Shown piece after piece: positions 24,625 through 33,731 of a stretch of DNA of 64,000 nt (position 1 is its first letter; every line of letters begins with the position of its first letter). The notes beneath the pieces are model-generated. The model saw nothing but the letters and a program-made list of their open reading frames with translations, did not search any database and was not told where the DNA came from. Origin of the DNA: Methylomonas lenta. GTDB taxonomy: Bacteria; Pseudomonadota; Gammaproteobacteria; Methylococcales; Methylomonadaceae. A program made the position numbers and the translations under genes. Where the stretch lies: contig NZ_LUUI01000095.1 in NCBI RefSeq assembly GCF_001644015.1, positions 62,001 through 126,000 of the forward strand. The letters are read 5' to 3'.

Positions 24625-24700
24625 CTCCGATTAGCCATAGCGTAATCGGAGGGATGGTTAACACGGTTGCGTACGATTACGCTTCGCTAATCGTACCTAC
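24625..24700. repeat. Dispersed repeat with two hairpins
   Basis: Two stem-loops lie in the gap between fhcA and DUF4160. The first is CTCCGATTA (24625-24633) with 24643-24651. The second is GTACGATTA (24671-24679) with 24688-24696. The second, read on the minus strand as GTAGGTACGATTAGCGAAGC, is the common proteobacterial GTAGG(T)-type intergenic repeat with an alternative GATTAGCG/CGCTAATC symmetry. It may affect expression of the downstream part of the operon. Confidence 0.75.
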
Positions 24701-24715
24701 ATTTTGCCCAAATTT

Positions 24716-26380
24716 CTAAGCCACACCCCGCAATGGATGAGTCGTCAAACTGCCGCGTCCGTCTTCAGTAATCTCATCATCGCTGATTTTAAAGTTGCCG
24801 AGTTTCATGGTCAGATACTTGTCAAAATATGGCTTCAAGTCTTTTTCAATCGACAGGTCGTAGTCAGGTTTGACGATGTGGGTCGTACCCCAGGTGACTT
24901 TCACTACTTGACCGTCTTGCACCACCAGTTCGCCGTCTTTGAATACATAGTCGGGTTTGGTAAACATCGCTTGTCTATCCGTGTTTTCGGTGTAGACGGT
25001 GATGTCGGCCCAATTGCCTGCGCTCAGGGCGCCGCGATCTTTCAAACCGATGATGCGGGCCGCGCCGGCACGGGTCATGATGGCGATTTCGTTCAGGCTG
25101 TATTCGCGCTCGATGGATGCCAAGGTGGTCATCTTCTGTGCTTCCGGATGGATGGTCGCCAGCATGTCGTTGCGGAAGCTACGGTCCATCAGCAGGCGTA
25201 TCAAATGCGGATAGCTGGTAAACGGTGCGCCGTTGGGGTGATCAGTTGTCAGGAAAATGCGCCAGGGGTCGTTGACCAGCAGGAAAATTTCCAGACCGAT
25301 AGCCCATTGCAGGGCGTTGACGAAGTTTTGATCGCGATATTTAAAGGGCACCAAGCCGCAGCCGGCATCGCACTCGATATCCATGCACACCCATTTATTG
25401 GGGCTGGCATACTTGTGGTTAGCATGCTGGCGCATACTGTCGCCGGAGGCTGTGACGGTTTGACCAAACATGATTTGGCCGACGTCCGTAGTGATGTTTG
25501 GATTGTTATTGATCGCTTCGGCAATCTGCGCCGCGCCGGATGAGAATTTGAAATCGCCTTCGGTGCCGTAGCTGTGAAACTGGATGTGAGTCAAATGCAT
25601 AGGCAAACCATCGACGCCTTGTATGGTGTTCAAGGTTGTTTCGATGTTGCCGGGTACGCCCAGGTTGCAGCCATGTACATGTAGCGGATGGGTGATGCCC
25701 AATTCCTTAACCGCAGTGGCCAGGGTTTTCAGGATTTGCCGAGGTGTCACATCGTAATGCGTATTTTGCTCGTCCAGATCCAGTTTGCGCTGATTAAATT
25801 TGAAAGCGTTGATGCCGCCCGCATTCACGACTTTGATACCGATGCCTTTGGCGGCATTTAGGGTCCAGGCCACATAATCATTGATGGCTTTTTGATCTTT
25901 GTTGGCTGTCATCATGCGCAGCAAAAAGTCGTCGCTGCCCAGCATCACATAGCCGCCTTTATCGACGATAGGCGTGTCGCCCATTTCCATATGCGCCTGA
26001 CGGGCATTGATCGGCAGCACTGCGGGTTCGAAGCAGGCGGTGTAGCCCATTTCCGCATAGCGATAACCGGCGACGTAGGTGCTGGGCATGGCGTGACCGT
26101 TGCCGGAACGCGTGATTGGCGTGCGAGCCACCGGGTCCATGCGATGGTCTTCCGGCAGCAGGGTGCGGGCGATGTTGCCTTTGCCGCCGCCGATATGCGT
26201 GTGCATGTCGATGGCGCCGGACATGACTACTTTGCCGCGTAAGTCGTATTCTTTATCAACCGGTTTGCCGTCGGTAGGGGCGTCGACTATGCGACCATTT
26301 TGAATAAAAATATCCCGTTGCAGGCCGTCTATGCCGCTAGCCGGATCGTAAACGGTGCCACCTGTGAGTTTTATCAGCAT
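24716..26380 (-). CDS. fhcA: Formylmethanofuran dehydrogenase-type subunit A (FhcA)
   Basis: A 554-residue amidohydrolase-fold subunit that hydrolyses formyl-methanofuran to formate in methylotrophs. The metal-binding HxH motif is MSGAIDMHTHIGGG with His60 and His62; further blocks are LHVHGCNLGVPGN and PFTSYPHLIRLLMD, then the C-terminal GADITVY-like NWADITVYTE. Length fits the family. It starts nine bases after the fhcB stop, so it is coupled by proximity. Confidence 0.95.
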   Translation of the reverse strand: MLIKLTGGTVYDPASGIDGLQRDIFIQNGRIVDAPTDGKPVDKEYDLRGKVVMSGAIDMHTHIGGGKGNIARTLLPEDHRMDPVARTPITRSGNGHAMPSTYVAGYRYAEMGYTACFEPAVLPINARQAHMEMGDTPIVDKGGYVMLGSDDFLLRMMTANKDQKAINDYVAWTLNAAKGIGIKVVNAGGINAFKFNQRKLDLDEQNTHYDVTPRQILKTLATAVKELGITHPLHVHGCNLGVPGNIETTLNTIQGVDGLPMHLTHIQFHSYGTEGDFKFSSGAAQIAEAINNNPNITTDVGQIMFGQTVTASGDSMRQHANHKYASPNKWVCMDIECDAGCGLVPFKYRDQNFVNALQWAIGLEIFLLVNDPWRIFLTTDHPNGAPFTSYPHLIRLLMDRSFRNDMLATIHPEAQKMTTLASIEREYSLNEIAIMTRAGAARIIGLKDRGALSAGNWADITVYTENTDRQAMFTKPDYVFKDGELVVQDGQVVKVTWGTTHIVKPDYDLSIEKDLKPYFDKYLTMKLGNFKISDDEITEDGRGSLTTHPLRGVA

Positions 26381-26389
26381 GTCTAAATC

Positions 26390-27649
26390 CTAAAGTGCTT
26401 GTTCGATGGCATGCAGCACTTCTGAAGTGCTGGGCAGGCCGGAGTCTCTAAGTTTTTTCAGGCGTATCGCCACCACATTATCCAGGCGGTAGGCGTGGCC
26501 GGGGTGATCGATGCCAGGGGTGCCGATGGGAATGAATACGTCGGGTTCATTATCAAACGTCATGCCGGAGCGGCCGATAGCGATAGTCGGCAAATCGGTT
26601 TTTGGCGGCTTGCTATTGATATTGAAGGCCTGCACCCAAATCAAGGCATCGGCCTCGCCGTTGTTTAGCATGGCTTGGCTGTCGTACAGAAAAGGATCAT
26701 ATTCAGGATAGCCACGGGCGAAGTTGACCCGAGCCGGGTAGCCGGTGGTCCAGCCGCACACCTGGTTGGCGGTTTGGTCGCCTTCCTTGCCACCGAGCGG
26801 AAAGCCGGAGCAACGTTTGCCCTGATCATTGATGTCTTTGACAATATTGCAAATGACCTGCACCGTCAGTTCGGCATGGTCGAAAGCCAAGGCTGCTGCG
26901 CCCCAGCAAATCACGCCGTAGCTAGCTGCCGATAGTTTGTCGGCGATAGTTTGCAAGTCGGTCACTTGAATGCCGGCTACCGATTGCACGTGTATGGGGT
27001 GTTTCCTTATCAACGCAGCAAGCACGGCTAATACATCTGGTAAGTCAGCATCGGCGCAAGGAAAAATAGTAGCTTGATGACCGTTAGGTGATGTCGAGGC
27101 ATTGCCGGAAGGTGCTTTGCCCAGATAAATCACTTCGCGACTGCCGGTGTCGCTGACAAACATGGCCTCTTGATTCCACAGATAACGCTCGAAAAAGCGT
27201 GGTGCGAAACCTTCCAGGTCGGTGCCAACAATCAGCAAGACATCGCAGCGATTTTTGATTTCCGCCAGCGTGGTGTTCATCCAGCCGGAATCCTGCATGG
27301 CTAAAATGTTGCGGCGGGCAGTATTGAAGTTGATGTTATCGACTACGGCGCCGGTTTTATCGGCAAGCGCGAGCAAAGCCCGCATGCCATTAACGTCGGT
27401 GGCACAGCCGCTGATAACCGGTTGCTGAGTGTTGCGCAATAATGTAGCCGCTTGGTTAACGGCTACATCCAGACTGACGATTTGACCGGCTACTCTAGGG
27501 CTGGTGTCGGTAATAGATTCTTCAAAAGCCGGCGTGTTTATGTCGCACCCGTTGGCGTTCACTTTAATTTTCACGCCATCGATCTGAATGCTCAGGTCGT
27601 CGGTGCCGATACCGCAGAACGGGCTGGGTACCTCGGTGATTTCAGTCAT
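26390..27649 (-). CDS. fhcB: Formylmethanofuran dehydrogenase-type subunit B (FhcB)
   Basis: A 419-residue member of the molybdopterin oxidoreductase-like subunit B family. I start it at ATG 27649 (MTEITEVPSPFCGIG), because GAGGA lies seven bases upstream. Longer frames start inside the phhB coding region. The N-terminal cysteine motif is degenerate: where archaeal enzymes carry a CxxCxxxC-type cluster site, this reads SPFCGIGTDD, with only one Cys. This fits the known redox-inactive bacterial Fhc, where the complex acts as transferase/hydrolase rather than dehydrogenase. It follows phhB by ten bases. Confidence 0.93.
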   Translation of the reverse strand: MTEITEVPSPFCGIGTDDLSIQIDGVKIKVNANGCDINTPAFEESITDTSPRVAGQIVSLDVAVNQAATLLRNTQQPVISGCATDVNGMRALLALADKTGAVVDNINFNTARRNILAMQDSGWMNTTLAEIKNRCDVLLIVGTDLEGFAPRFFERYLWNQEAMFVSDTGSREVIYLGKAPSGNASTSPNGHQATIFPCADADLPDVLAVLAALIRKHPIHVQSVAGIQVTDLQTIADKLSAASYGVICWGAAALAFDHAELTVQVICNIVKDINDQGKRCSGFPLGGKEGDQTANQVCGWTTGYPARVNFARGYPEYDPFLYDSQAMLNNGEADALIWVQAFNINSKPPKTDLPTIAIGRSGMTFDNEPDVFIPIGTPGIDHPGHAYRLDNVVAIRLKKLRDSGLPSTSEVLHAIEQAL

Positions 27650-27659
27650 GTTGCTGTCC

Positions 27660-28037
27660 TCAGTCATGTTTGATGTATTTGAAACGGGGATCGTCCGGCG
27701 TGCCTTCAAACACGCCATTAGAGGTGGCTGCTGCATCCCACAGCACCACGTCTTCGATTTTTTTGGCCAGGGCAAAGTCTTTTTCGGTGATGCCTTTTGC
27801 CGAATGAGTCACTAGCTTGACGATTACAAAGGCATATGAAACGGTTAAATCAGGGTGATGCCAGGCTTTTTCGGCTAAGTGGCCGACGGTATTGACGACC
27901 ATTAAAGTGGCTTTCCAGCCGCTGGTTTTAATTTTGCGGCGAATCCAGCCGTTTTCATAATACCAGTGCGGTAAGTCTGCCTGCAGACGGGCATTAATTT
28001 CGGCTTCTGTCATGGCTGGTTGAATTTCGTGAGTCAT
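27660..28037 (-). CDS. Pterin-4a-carbinolamine dehydratase family protein
   Basis: A 125-residue protein of the DCoH/PhhB fold. The active-site-like blocks are the WHHPDLTVSYAFV segment (His-His-Pro-Asp) and VTHSAKGITEKDFALAKKIE. It is about 20-25 residues longer than the typical enzyme, with extra N- and C-terminal sequence. Homologues placed beside fhc genes in methylotrophs are suspected to act in tetrahydromethanopterin chemistry; this is the first gene of the operon here. Whether it dehydrates a pterin carbinolamine or has another role is not established. An in-frame ATG at residue 9 is an alternative start. Confidence 0.85.
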   Translation of the reverse strand: MTHEIQPAMTEAEINARLQADLPHWYYENGWIRRKIKTSGWKATLMVVNTVGHLAEKAWHHPDLTVSYAFVIVKLVTHSAKGITEKDFALAKKIEDVVLWDAAATSNGVFEGTPDDPRFKYIKHD

Positions 28038-28161
28038 AGCCTTTACCCCGCAAATAAATGATGTGCCATTCTATCGTAATTGTTTTGTTGGTGTCTTTAG
28101 CACCTTGATCAATGCACTGCCTTTACGAGCGTTGCTCCCGCATCAGGTTGTAACGCGCAGG

Positions 28162-28548
28162 CTATTTGACGACTCTAAGTTGCGGCCTTTGTGGCGGCTT
28201 GTTTTCGGGTTCATTAGGTGGCGGACTGTCCTCGTCGGATTCTTCCGGGTCAAAGACCATGCCTCTGCCGTTTTCTTTGGCGTAAATAGCCAGGATAGCT
28301 TGAATGGGGGCGTTGATGCGCATAGGTTTGCCGGAAAAACGGGCATTAAATTCAATTTCGTCATTACCCAATGCCAAGCTTTGTACGGCTTCTGCTCGAA
28401 TATTCAGCACAATGCGGCCATCTTCTACAAAATCCATCGGTAGATTGACACCAGGATATTCGGCGTTGACTAATAAATGTGGGGTGAGACTGTTGTCTGT
28501 AATCCATTCGTAAATAGAGCGGATTAGGTAGGGTTTGAGTGGTGTCAT
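28162..28548 (-). CDS. sspB: ClpXP adaptor SspB
   Basis: A 128-residue adaptor that delivers ssrA-tagged proteins to ClpXP. The peptide-binding fold is recognisable from KPYLIRSIYEWITDNSLTPH, then PGVNLPMDFV, IVLNIRAEAVQSL, NDEIEFNARFSGKP and a Gly-Met-rich strand. The C-terminal tail is acidic and Pro-rich and ends RPQLRVVK, matching the ClpX-tethering motif. Its ATG overlaps the sspA stop (ATGA), so the pair is translationally coupled. Confidence 0.95.
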   Translation of the reverse strand: MTPLKPYLIRSIYEWITDNSLTPHLLVNAEYPGVNLPMDFVEDGRIVLNIRAEAVQSLALGNDEIEFNARFSGKPMRINAPIQAILAIYAKENGRGMVFDPEESDEDSPPPNEPENKPPQRPQLRVVK

Positions 28549-29180
28549 TTACTTACTGGCATTAATTCAAATTCTTCACGGCTTAGACTTTCCTGGAAAG
28601 CCTTACGAGAAAACAGCCGGTTGGCGTAGGCGGTAATGCCTTTGCCTAAGCTAGTGATATCGATGCCGATGCTGGGAAGTCGCCAAAGAAAAGGCGCCAT
28701 GACGCAATCGATCATGGAATATTCTTCGCTCATAAAAAATGGGCTGGCATCGAATACCGGAGCGGCAGACATCAGGCTTTCTTTGAGCATTTTTTTGGCT
28801 TTGACTGCTTTTTTCTCGCCATTTAACTGGATCTCGTCTAGCAAGGGGTACCAATCTTGATCGATACGTTTAATCAGCATACGGGCATTGGCACGCGATA
28901 CGGGGTCCATTTGATGTAATGCCGGATGAGGGAAGCGCTCGTCTAGATATTCCATGATGATGCGGGCATCGTATAACACCAGATCTCTCTCCACAAAAGT
29001 GGGTGAGTTTCCATTGGGATTCAATTCGAGAAGGTCTTCAGGTGGCTCGTTTGGATCGAAAAACTCTATATCGGCTGGGACGCCTTTCTCATGCACAACA
29101 AGGCGTGCACAGTGACTCATAATACAGTTCGACGATGTGAACAGAATCATTGCGGATTTTCGGCTGGTTATATTTGCCAC
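28545..29180 (-). CDS. sspA: Stringent starvation protein A
   Basis: A 211-residue GST-fold protein that binds RNA polymerase and shapes stress and virulence transcription. The N-terminal thioredoxin-like domain has MILFTSSNCIMSHCARLVVH, then VDxEFFDPNEPP-like residues and the NGNSPTFVERDLVLYDARIIMEYLDERFPHP switch-pocket region. The C-terminal helical domain follows. Length and order with sspB are as in most gammaproteobacteria. Confidence 0.95.
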   Translation of the reverse strand: MANITSRKSAMILFTSSNCIMSHCARLVVHEKGVPADIEFFDPNEPPEDLLELNPNGNSPTFVERDLVLYDARIIMEYLDERFPHPALHQMDPVSRANARMLIKRIDQDWYPLLDEIQLNGEKKAVKAKKMLKESLMSAAPVFDASPFFMSEEYSMIDCVMAPFLWRLPSIGIDITSLGKGITAYANRLFSRKAFQESLSREEFELMPVSK

Positions 29181-29288
29181 GAAGGATATCCTCTTTAATA
29201 AGCAGAGTTTAAAACGGGGCGAATTGTACCATGCTTGCTGATGGATTTGGGGGAGGCTCTAAAGCAGGAATAAGAGGGGGGGTAACAG

Positions 29289-29312
29289 GCGGGATGCCGA
29301 GAAGCATCCCGC
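29289..29312. terminator. Hairpin terminator downstream of petC
   Basis: GCGGGATGC (29289-29297) pairs with GCATCCCGC (29304-29312) around a six-base loop. It lies 13 bases past the petC stop. On the plus strand it is followed by TTTT; on the minus strand the tail is weak. Confidence 0.75.
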
Positions 29313-29324
29313 TTTTGGCAAGGC

Positions 29325-30044
29325 TTAGTGGATATCTTTCCAGTATTCTTTTTTCAACAGGTAGGCGAGTACGATGAACATCAGGATAAAAAACAGCACA
29401 TATTTACCCATTTGTTGTCTTTCCAATTGCACGGGTTCACCCACATAAACCAGAAAGCTGACCAAGTCATTGATGGTTTTATCAAATTCCTTAGGTGATA
29501 ATTGGCCAGGCTCTACCAATTTTAGTTCGGTAATGACTTCCTGACCGTCAATGGTTTTGGTTGTTGCCTCTTGAGTGCCTTGCAGTTGCCAGAACACATT
29601 AGGCATCGCCACATCTTTAAAAACTACGTTATTGACGCCTGTCGGTTTGCCTTTTTCGCTATAAAAACCTTTCAGGTAGCTATATAACCAGTCAGCGCCA
29701 CGAGAACGGGCAATCAGGGATAAATCGGGTGGCATGGTGCCATACCATTTTTCCGCATCATGTTGGTTCATTGCTGAATGCATTGGGTCATAAATACCCG
29801 CGCCGAATGGTGCAACATTTTTCAGGATTTCATCTTCATCCAGTTGCAGGTCCATAGCAATCCGCTTATACCGCATATGCTTAGCCGAATGGCAGCCTAG
29901 GCAATAGGTGACGTAGTGATGAGCGCCGCGTTCAAGTGAAGCGTTATCGGTTAAATCGATGTCGGCTGATTCCAGTTTGACACCGCTGCTAGCCAATACA
30001 CTAAAAGGCAGCAAAAATAAAAGAGTGTAGAGAACTTTTTTCAT
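29325..30044 (-). CDS. petC: Cytochrome c1 of the bc1 complex
   Basis: A 239-residue membrane-anchored cytochrome c1, which takes electrons from the Rieske protein and passes them to a soluble cytochrome. A signal peptide is visible (LYTLLFLLPFSVLASS). The haem c site is CLGCHSAKHMRYKR, Cys48-His52, with a later Met ligand candidate in the PPDLS region. The C-terminal anchor is YVLFFILMFIVLAYLL. It is the last gene of petABC, four bases after petB. Confidence 0.96.
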   Translation of the reverse strand: MKKVLYTLLFLLPFSVLASSGVKLESADIDLTDNASLERGAHHYVTYCLGCHSAKHMRYKRIAMDLQLDEDEILKNVAPFGAGIYDPMHSAMNQHDAEKWYGTMPPDLSLIARSRGADWLYSYLKGFYSEKGKPTGVNNVVFKDVAMPNVFWQLQGTQEATTKTIDGQEVITELKLVEPGQLSPKEFDKTINDLVSFLVYVGEPVQLERQQMGKYVLFFILMFIVLAYLLKKEYWKDIH

Positions 30045-30047
30045 GAC

Positions 30048-31445
30048 TTAATCCAGGCTCTTTTTCAGGTTCTTTGCAGTGCGAATCAACACAGTTATGA
30101 TGCCTGCATAATTCGGTCTTCTTTTGGTGGCAGTGACATTTTCTTTGCTAGTGGTTTGCTCAATAGTGACCACTTCATCGATGACTGCCATCAAATCAGG
30201 GATGCGATCTTCCAGAGTACGTTGTTCGGTTAACCGTTTCGGCACTGGTTTGGTTTTTTCCCAGCGGGTATACAGCGGCATCAACAAGAAGAAGCCAAAG
30301 TAAACGGCGGTTAATACACGGGCGAACATGGTTGCGCCGGGAGTCGCAGGTTGTGTACCTAAATAGCCTAGGCCGATAAATGCAATAACAAACAGTAATA
30401 CGGCTTTTTTAAAGATGCCACCACGATAACGGATGGATTTCACCTTACTACGATCCAGCCAAGGCAGCATAAATAGCACAACAATCGCACCGCCCATGGC
30501 GATCACGCCAGCGAACTTATCAGGTACTGCGCGCAAGATGGCGTAAAACGGCGTGAAATACCAGACTGGGGCAATGTGCTCCGGTGTTTTCAACGGGTCG
30601 GCAGGAATGAAGTTGGCATGTTCAAGAAAATAGCCGCCTAGTTCCGGCATGTAAAAAATTACTGCAGCGAAGAAGAACATGAATACGCCCACGCCGACGA
30701 GATCTTTTACCGTGTAGTAAGGGTGGAATGGAATGCCATCCACGGGATGTCCCCAAGGATCTTTTGATTCTTTTATTTCTACGCCGTCAGGGTTGTTGGA
30801 ACCCACTTCGTGCAGCGCGACAATGTGCAGGAATACCAGGATCAGTAATACCAACGGCACCGCGATAACGTGGAAGGCAAAGAAGCGATTCAAGGTGGCG
30901 TCGGAAATGACGTAATCACCGCGTATCCATAATGACAAGTCGTCACCCACAACAGGAATGGCGCTGAACAGCGATATGATGACCTGAGCACCCCAATAAG
31001 ACATTTGTCCCCAAGGTAACAGATAGCCCATGAAGGCTTCTGCCATCAGGCAGACGAAGATCAGCATGCCGAATATCCAGATCAACTCGCGCGGTTGTTT
31101 GAATGAACCATAAATCAGGCCGCGGAACATGTGTAGATAGACCACGATGAAAAACGCCGAAGCGCCGGTGGAATGCATATAACGCACCAGCCAGCCCCAG
31201 TTGACATCGCGCATGATGTATTCCACAGAATCAAAAGCCAGTTTGGCATCAGGCTTGTAGTTCATGGTCAGCAAAATGCCGGTGATAAACTGATTAACCA
31301 GTACGAGCAGGGCTAAGGAGCCAAAAAAGTACCAAACATTAAAGTTTTTGGGCGCGTAGTAATGCGCCATGTGTTCATTCCACAAATCGGAGATAGGGAA
31401 ACGTTCCAGCAGCCAGTTGCTGCATTGATTTAATCTTACTTTCAT
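30048..31445 (-). CDS. petB: Cytochrome b of the bc1 complex
   Basis: A 465-residue polytopic membrane protein with two haem b sites and the quinol/quinone pockets. The N-terminal block has the haem-ligating histidines (RYMHSTGASAFFIVVYLHMFRG; later FAFHVIAVPLVLLILVFLHIVALH), and the Qo signature PEWY appears as APVWYFTPFYAILRAVPDK. Typical length is about 400-430; this one has an extra C-terminal segment of about 50 residues (after KPVPKRLTEQRT). The stop codon and petC start are four bases apart; its ATG overlaps the Rieske stop. Confidence 0.96.
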   Translation of the reverse strand: MKVRLNQCSNWLLERFPISDLWNEHMAHYYAPKNFNVWYFFGSLALLVLVNQFITGILLTMNYKPDAKLAFDSVEYIMRDVNWGWLVRYMHSTGASAFFIVVYLHMFRGLIYGSFKQPRELIWIFGMLIFVCLMAEAFMGYLLPWGQMSYWGAQVIISLFSAIPVVGDDLSLWIRGDYVISDATLNRFFAFHVIAVPLVLLILVFLHIVALHEVGSNNPDGVEIKESKDPWGHPVDGIPFHPYYTVKDLVGVGVFMFFFAAVIFYMPELGGYFLEHANFIPADPLKTPEHIAPVWYFTPFYAILRAVPDKFAGVIAMGGAIVVLFMLPWLDRSKVKSIRYRGGIFKKAVLLFVIAFIGLGYLGTQPATPGATMFARVLTAVYFGFFLLMPLYTRWEKTKPVPKRLTEQRTLEDRIPDLMAVIDEVVTIEQTTSKENVTATKRRPNYAGIITVLIRTAKNLKKSLD

Positions 31446-32041
31446 GCTGCAGCCCCTTCAGTGTCTTCGCCTATGATGATCAATGTGTCAGTGATATAGC
31501 GGTAAGGAGGGACCTCAAGATTGGTGGGGGCTGGAACACCTCGGTAAACGCGTCCGGCTAGGTCGAACCATGAGCCGTGGCAAGGGCAGAAGAAACCGCC
31601 TTTCCAATCACTACCCAAATCGCTAGGTCCAATTTCCGGACGGAAAGTGGGCGAGCAACCCAGATGGGTGCAAAGGCCAACAGCAACAAAAATTTCCGGC
31701 TTAATAGAGCGCAGCGAGTTTTTACTGTATTCAGGCTGGACCGATTCATTGGAAAGTGGGTCTGCCAGTTGGCTGTCAAGAGTCGATAAAGTGGAAATGA
31801 CTTCCGGTGTTCGGTTCAATACCCAAACCGGTTTGCCACGCCAGGCGGCTCGAATCAGCTGGCCAGACTCCATCTTGCTGAGATCAACTTCAACAGGAGC
31901 GCCGGCAGCCATGGCTTTGGCGCTGGGTTGCATTTGGGAAAGAAATGGGACGGCCAGGTAACCGGCCCCGACGGCTCCAACCACAGACAATGCCGAGGTT
32001 AGAAACTGGCGTTTTGAGGTATCGACGCCTTCTGGATTCAT
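31442..32041 (-). CDS. petA: Rieske iron-sulfur protein of the bc1 complex
   Basis: A 199-residue Rieske protein. I start it at ATG 32041 (MNPEGVDTSKRQFL), because AGGAG lies eight bases upstream and a longer frame would add 21 unlikely residues. It has a Tat-type signal/anchor (SKRQFLTSALSVVGAVGAG). The [2Fe-2S] ligands are CTHLGC (124-129) and CPCHGS (152-157). It is the first gene of petABC. The gene overlaps petB by four bases. Confidence 0.96.
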   Translation of the reverse strand: MNPEGVDTSKRQFLTSALSVVGAVGAGYLAVPFLSQMQPSAKAMAAGAPVEVDLSKMESGQLIRAAWRGKPVWVLNRTPEVISTLSTLDSQLADPLSNESVQPEYSKNSLRSIKPEIFVAVGLCTHLGCSPTFRPEIGPSDLGSDWKGGFFCPCHGSWFDLAGRVYRGVPAPTNLEVPPYRYITDTLIIIGEDTEGAAA

Positions 32042-32174
32042 AGGTAACACTCCTGTTGAGAGATGATGTATTGGTGATACATCAATTATTATAATTTTTA
32101 GCAAATATACCCTACTGGCCCTAAATATTGAAAGCGTTATTGCTGGCAGGGTGTGGCAAACAAGATTTAGCTGT

Positions 32175-33254
32175 TTAAAGTTGATCAGTTAGTGCGATAG
32201 TCAGAGCCTTTAAGAAGGCTTGATTCTCTTCCGGTTTACCTATGGTAACTCGCAAGCTATTACTTAACATGCCGCCTTGGTGGGAGAGGTTTTTGATCAA
32301 GATGCCTTGTTTTTTCAGGGAAGCGAACACGTCATCCGCGGATTTTATAAGGAGTTTAAACAAAATGAAATTAGCGGCGCTGCTATAAGCTGTGATGCCG
32401 GGCAAGGCTTGTAGTGCGGTTAATACCAGGCTGCGCTGTTGGCAAATGGTTTCGGTTTGAGCCAATAAAAAATGTTGATTTTGCAAAGCAAAGCTGGCGG
32501 TTATTTGTGTCAGGCAGTTGATGTTGTAGGGTAGGCGAACTTTGTTTAACTGCTCTAGAATGGATGGGTTGCCAGTCAGGTAGCCTAAGCGTAAGCCGGC
32601 CAAACCCAGTTTAGAGACTGTACGCATCACCAATAAATTTTGATAATTGGGTAACTCGTCGATGAAACTAGCATCGGCAAAGGGAGAATAAGCTTCATCG
32701 ACCACGACTAAACCGGGCGAGGTTGCCAGAATGTCTTTTATGGCTTGGGTATCGAATAGATTGCCAGTAGGGTTGTTGGGGTATGCCAGGAAGATCAAGC
32801 TAGGCTGTAGAGTGCGGATGGCTTCCAGCATGGCTGGCATATCCAAATCAAAGCTGTTGGCCAGTAATGGTACACCTTGATAACGTAAGCCCAGGCTTTG
32901 CGCTACTTGTTTATACATCACAAAACCGGGTTCTGGTGCTAATACTGTGGCGGAGTTTGGCAATGCCATCATCAAAATCTGAATGATTTCATCTGAGCCG
33001 TTGCCTAACATTAAGCTAGATTGTTCCGGTAAAGCATTGCTTTGTCGTAAAGCTTTGCATAAATCTTTTGCCTCAGGGTCCGGATAACGGTTCATAGGGC
33101 AATTTTTTAAATGTTCCAGCCAGTCTTGTTGGATATCTTCCGGCCAGCCATAAGGATTTTCCATGGCATCGAGTTTGATGAAGTTACTGGCGTCGGCGAC
33201 ATGGTAAGCCGACATGGCAAGGATTTCGGGTCGGAATAGACTGAGGGTGTTCAT
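32175..33254 (-). CDS. hisC: Histidinol-phosphate aminotransferase
   Basis: A 359-residue PLP enzyme of histidine synthesis that forms histidinol phosphate from imidazole acetol phosphate and glutamate. The fold is clear: LDAMENPYGWP near the start, LGNGSDEIIQIL, AYPNNPTGNL, VVVDEAYSPF, and the PLP lysine in RTVSKLGLAGLRLGYL. A C-terminal NSLRVTIGKPEENQAFL matches the family end. Other his genes are not adjacent. Length and start are typical. Confidence 0.94.
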   Translation of the reverse strand: MNTLSLFRPEILAMSAYHVADASNFIKLDAMENPYGWPEDIQQDWLEHLKNCPMNRYPDPEAKDLCKALRQSNALPEQSSLMLGNGSDEIIQILMMALPNSATVLAPEPGFVMYKQVAQSLGLRYQGVPLLANSFDLDMPAMLEAIRTLQPSLIFLAYPNNPTGNLFDTQAIKDILATSPGLVVVDEAYSPFADASFIDELPNYQNLLVMRTVSKLGLAGLRLGYLTGNPSILEQLNKVRLPYNINCLTQITASFALQNQHFLLAQTETICQQRSLVLTALQALPGITAYSSAANFILFKLLIKSADDVFASLKKQGILIKNLSHQGGMLSNSLRVTIGKPEENQAFLKALTIALTDQL

Positions 33255-33617
33255 TGGGTATGTTTGGGAGAAAATGTTAAGCCGTTTAGTCTTTCATTCT
33301 AAAGATCAAGTAGAAAATTTATTTTTTAGTATCTGCTGTCGCATGGTGAATGGGGAAAACAAATTGCGCAGACCATGTCCGATTAATGTTACTGAAACTG
33401 AGATTTTAACAAAGCGATTAGCTGAAGCCTAGCGCTAAAAATAGCTCGCAATGCAGGTTTTTGGTATCGGGCATCAGTTTTTTAGCCGTTAAAGGTAAGC
33501 TGAAAAGTGGGTTTAATGTTGGGTGTTAAAGCGTATTTGGAAGAGTGAATCCATGTGGGACATAGTTAGTTTTATGCTGGGCGTAGGGCTAAATAGATGG
33601 CTTGAAGGAGAGTGTAT

Positions 33618-33694
33618 TGGCGCGCCCGAGAGGATTCGAACCTCTGGCCTCGGCCTCCGGAGGGCCGCGCTCTATCCAGCTGAGCTACGGGCGC
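33618..33694 (-). tRNA. tRNA-Arg (anticodon CCG)
   Basis: Read on the minus strand: acceptor GCGCCCG pairing with CGGGCGC, D arm GCTC/GAGC, anticodon stem CGGCC/GGCCG with loop CTCCGGA (anticodon CCG), T arm AGAGG TTCGAAT CCTCT. The discriminator is G and the CCA end is encoded (33618-33620). It reads CGG codons. Confidence 0.97.
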
Positions 33695-33731
33695 AATTGA
33701 TAAGAAGCGGCATTATAAAGCTAATTGCGAC

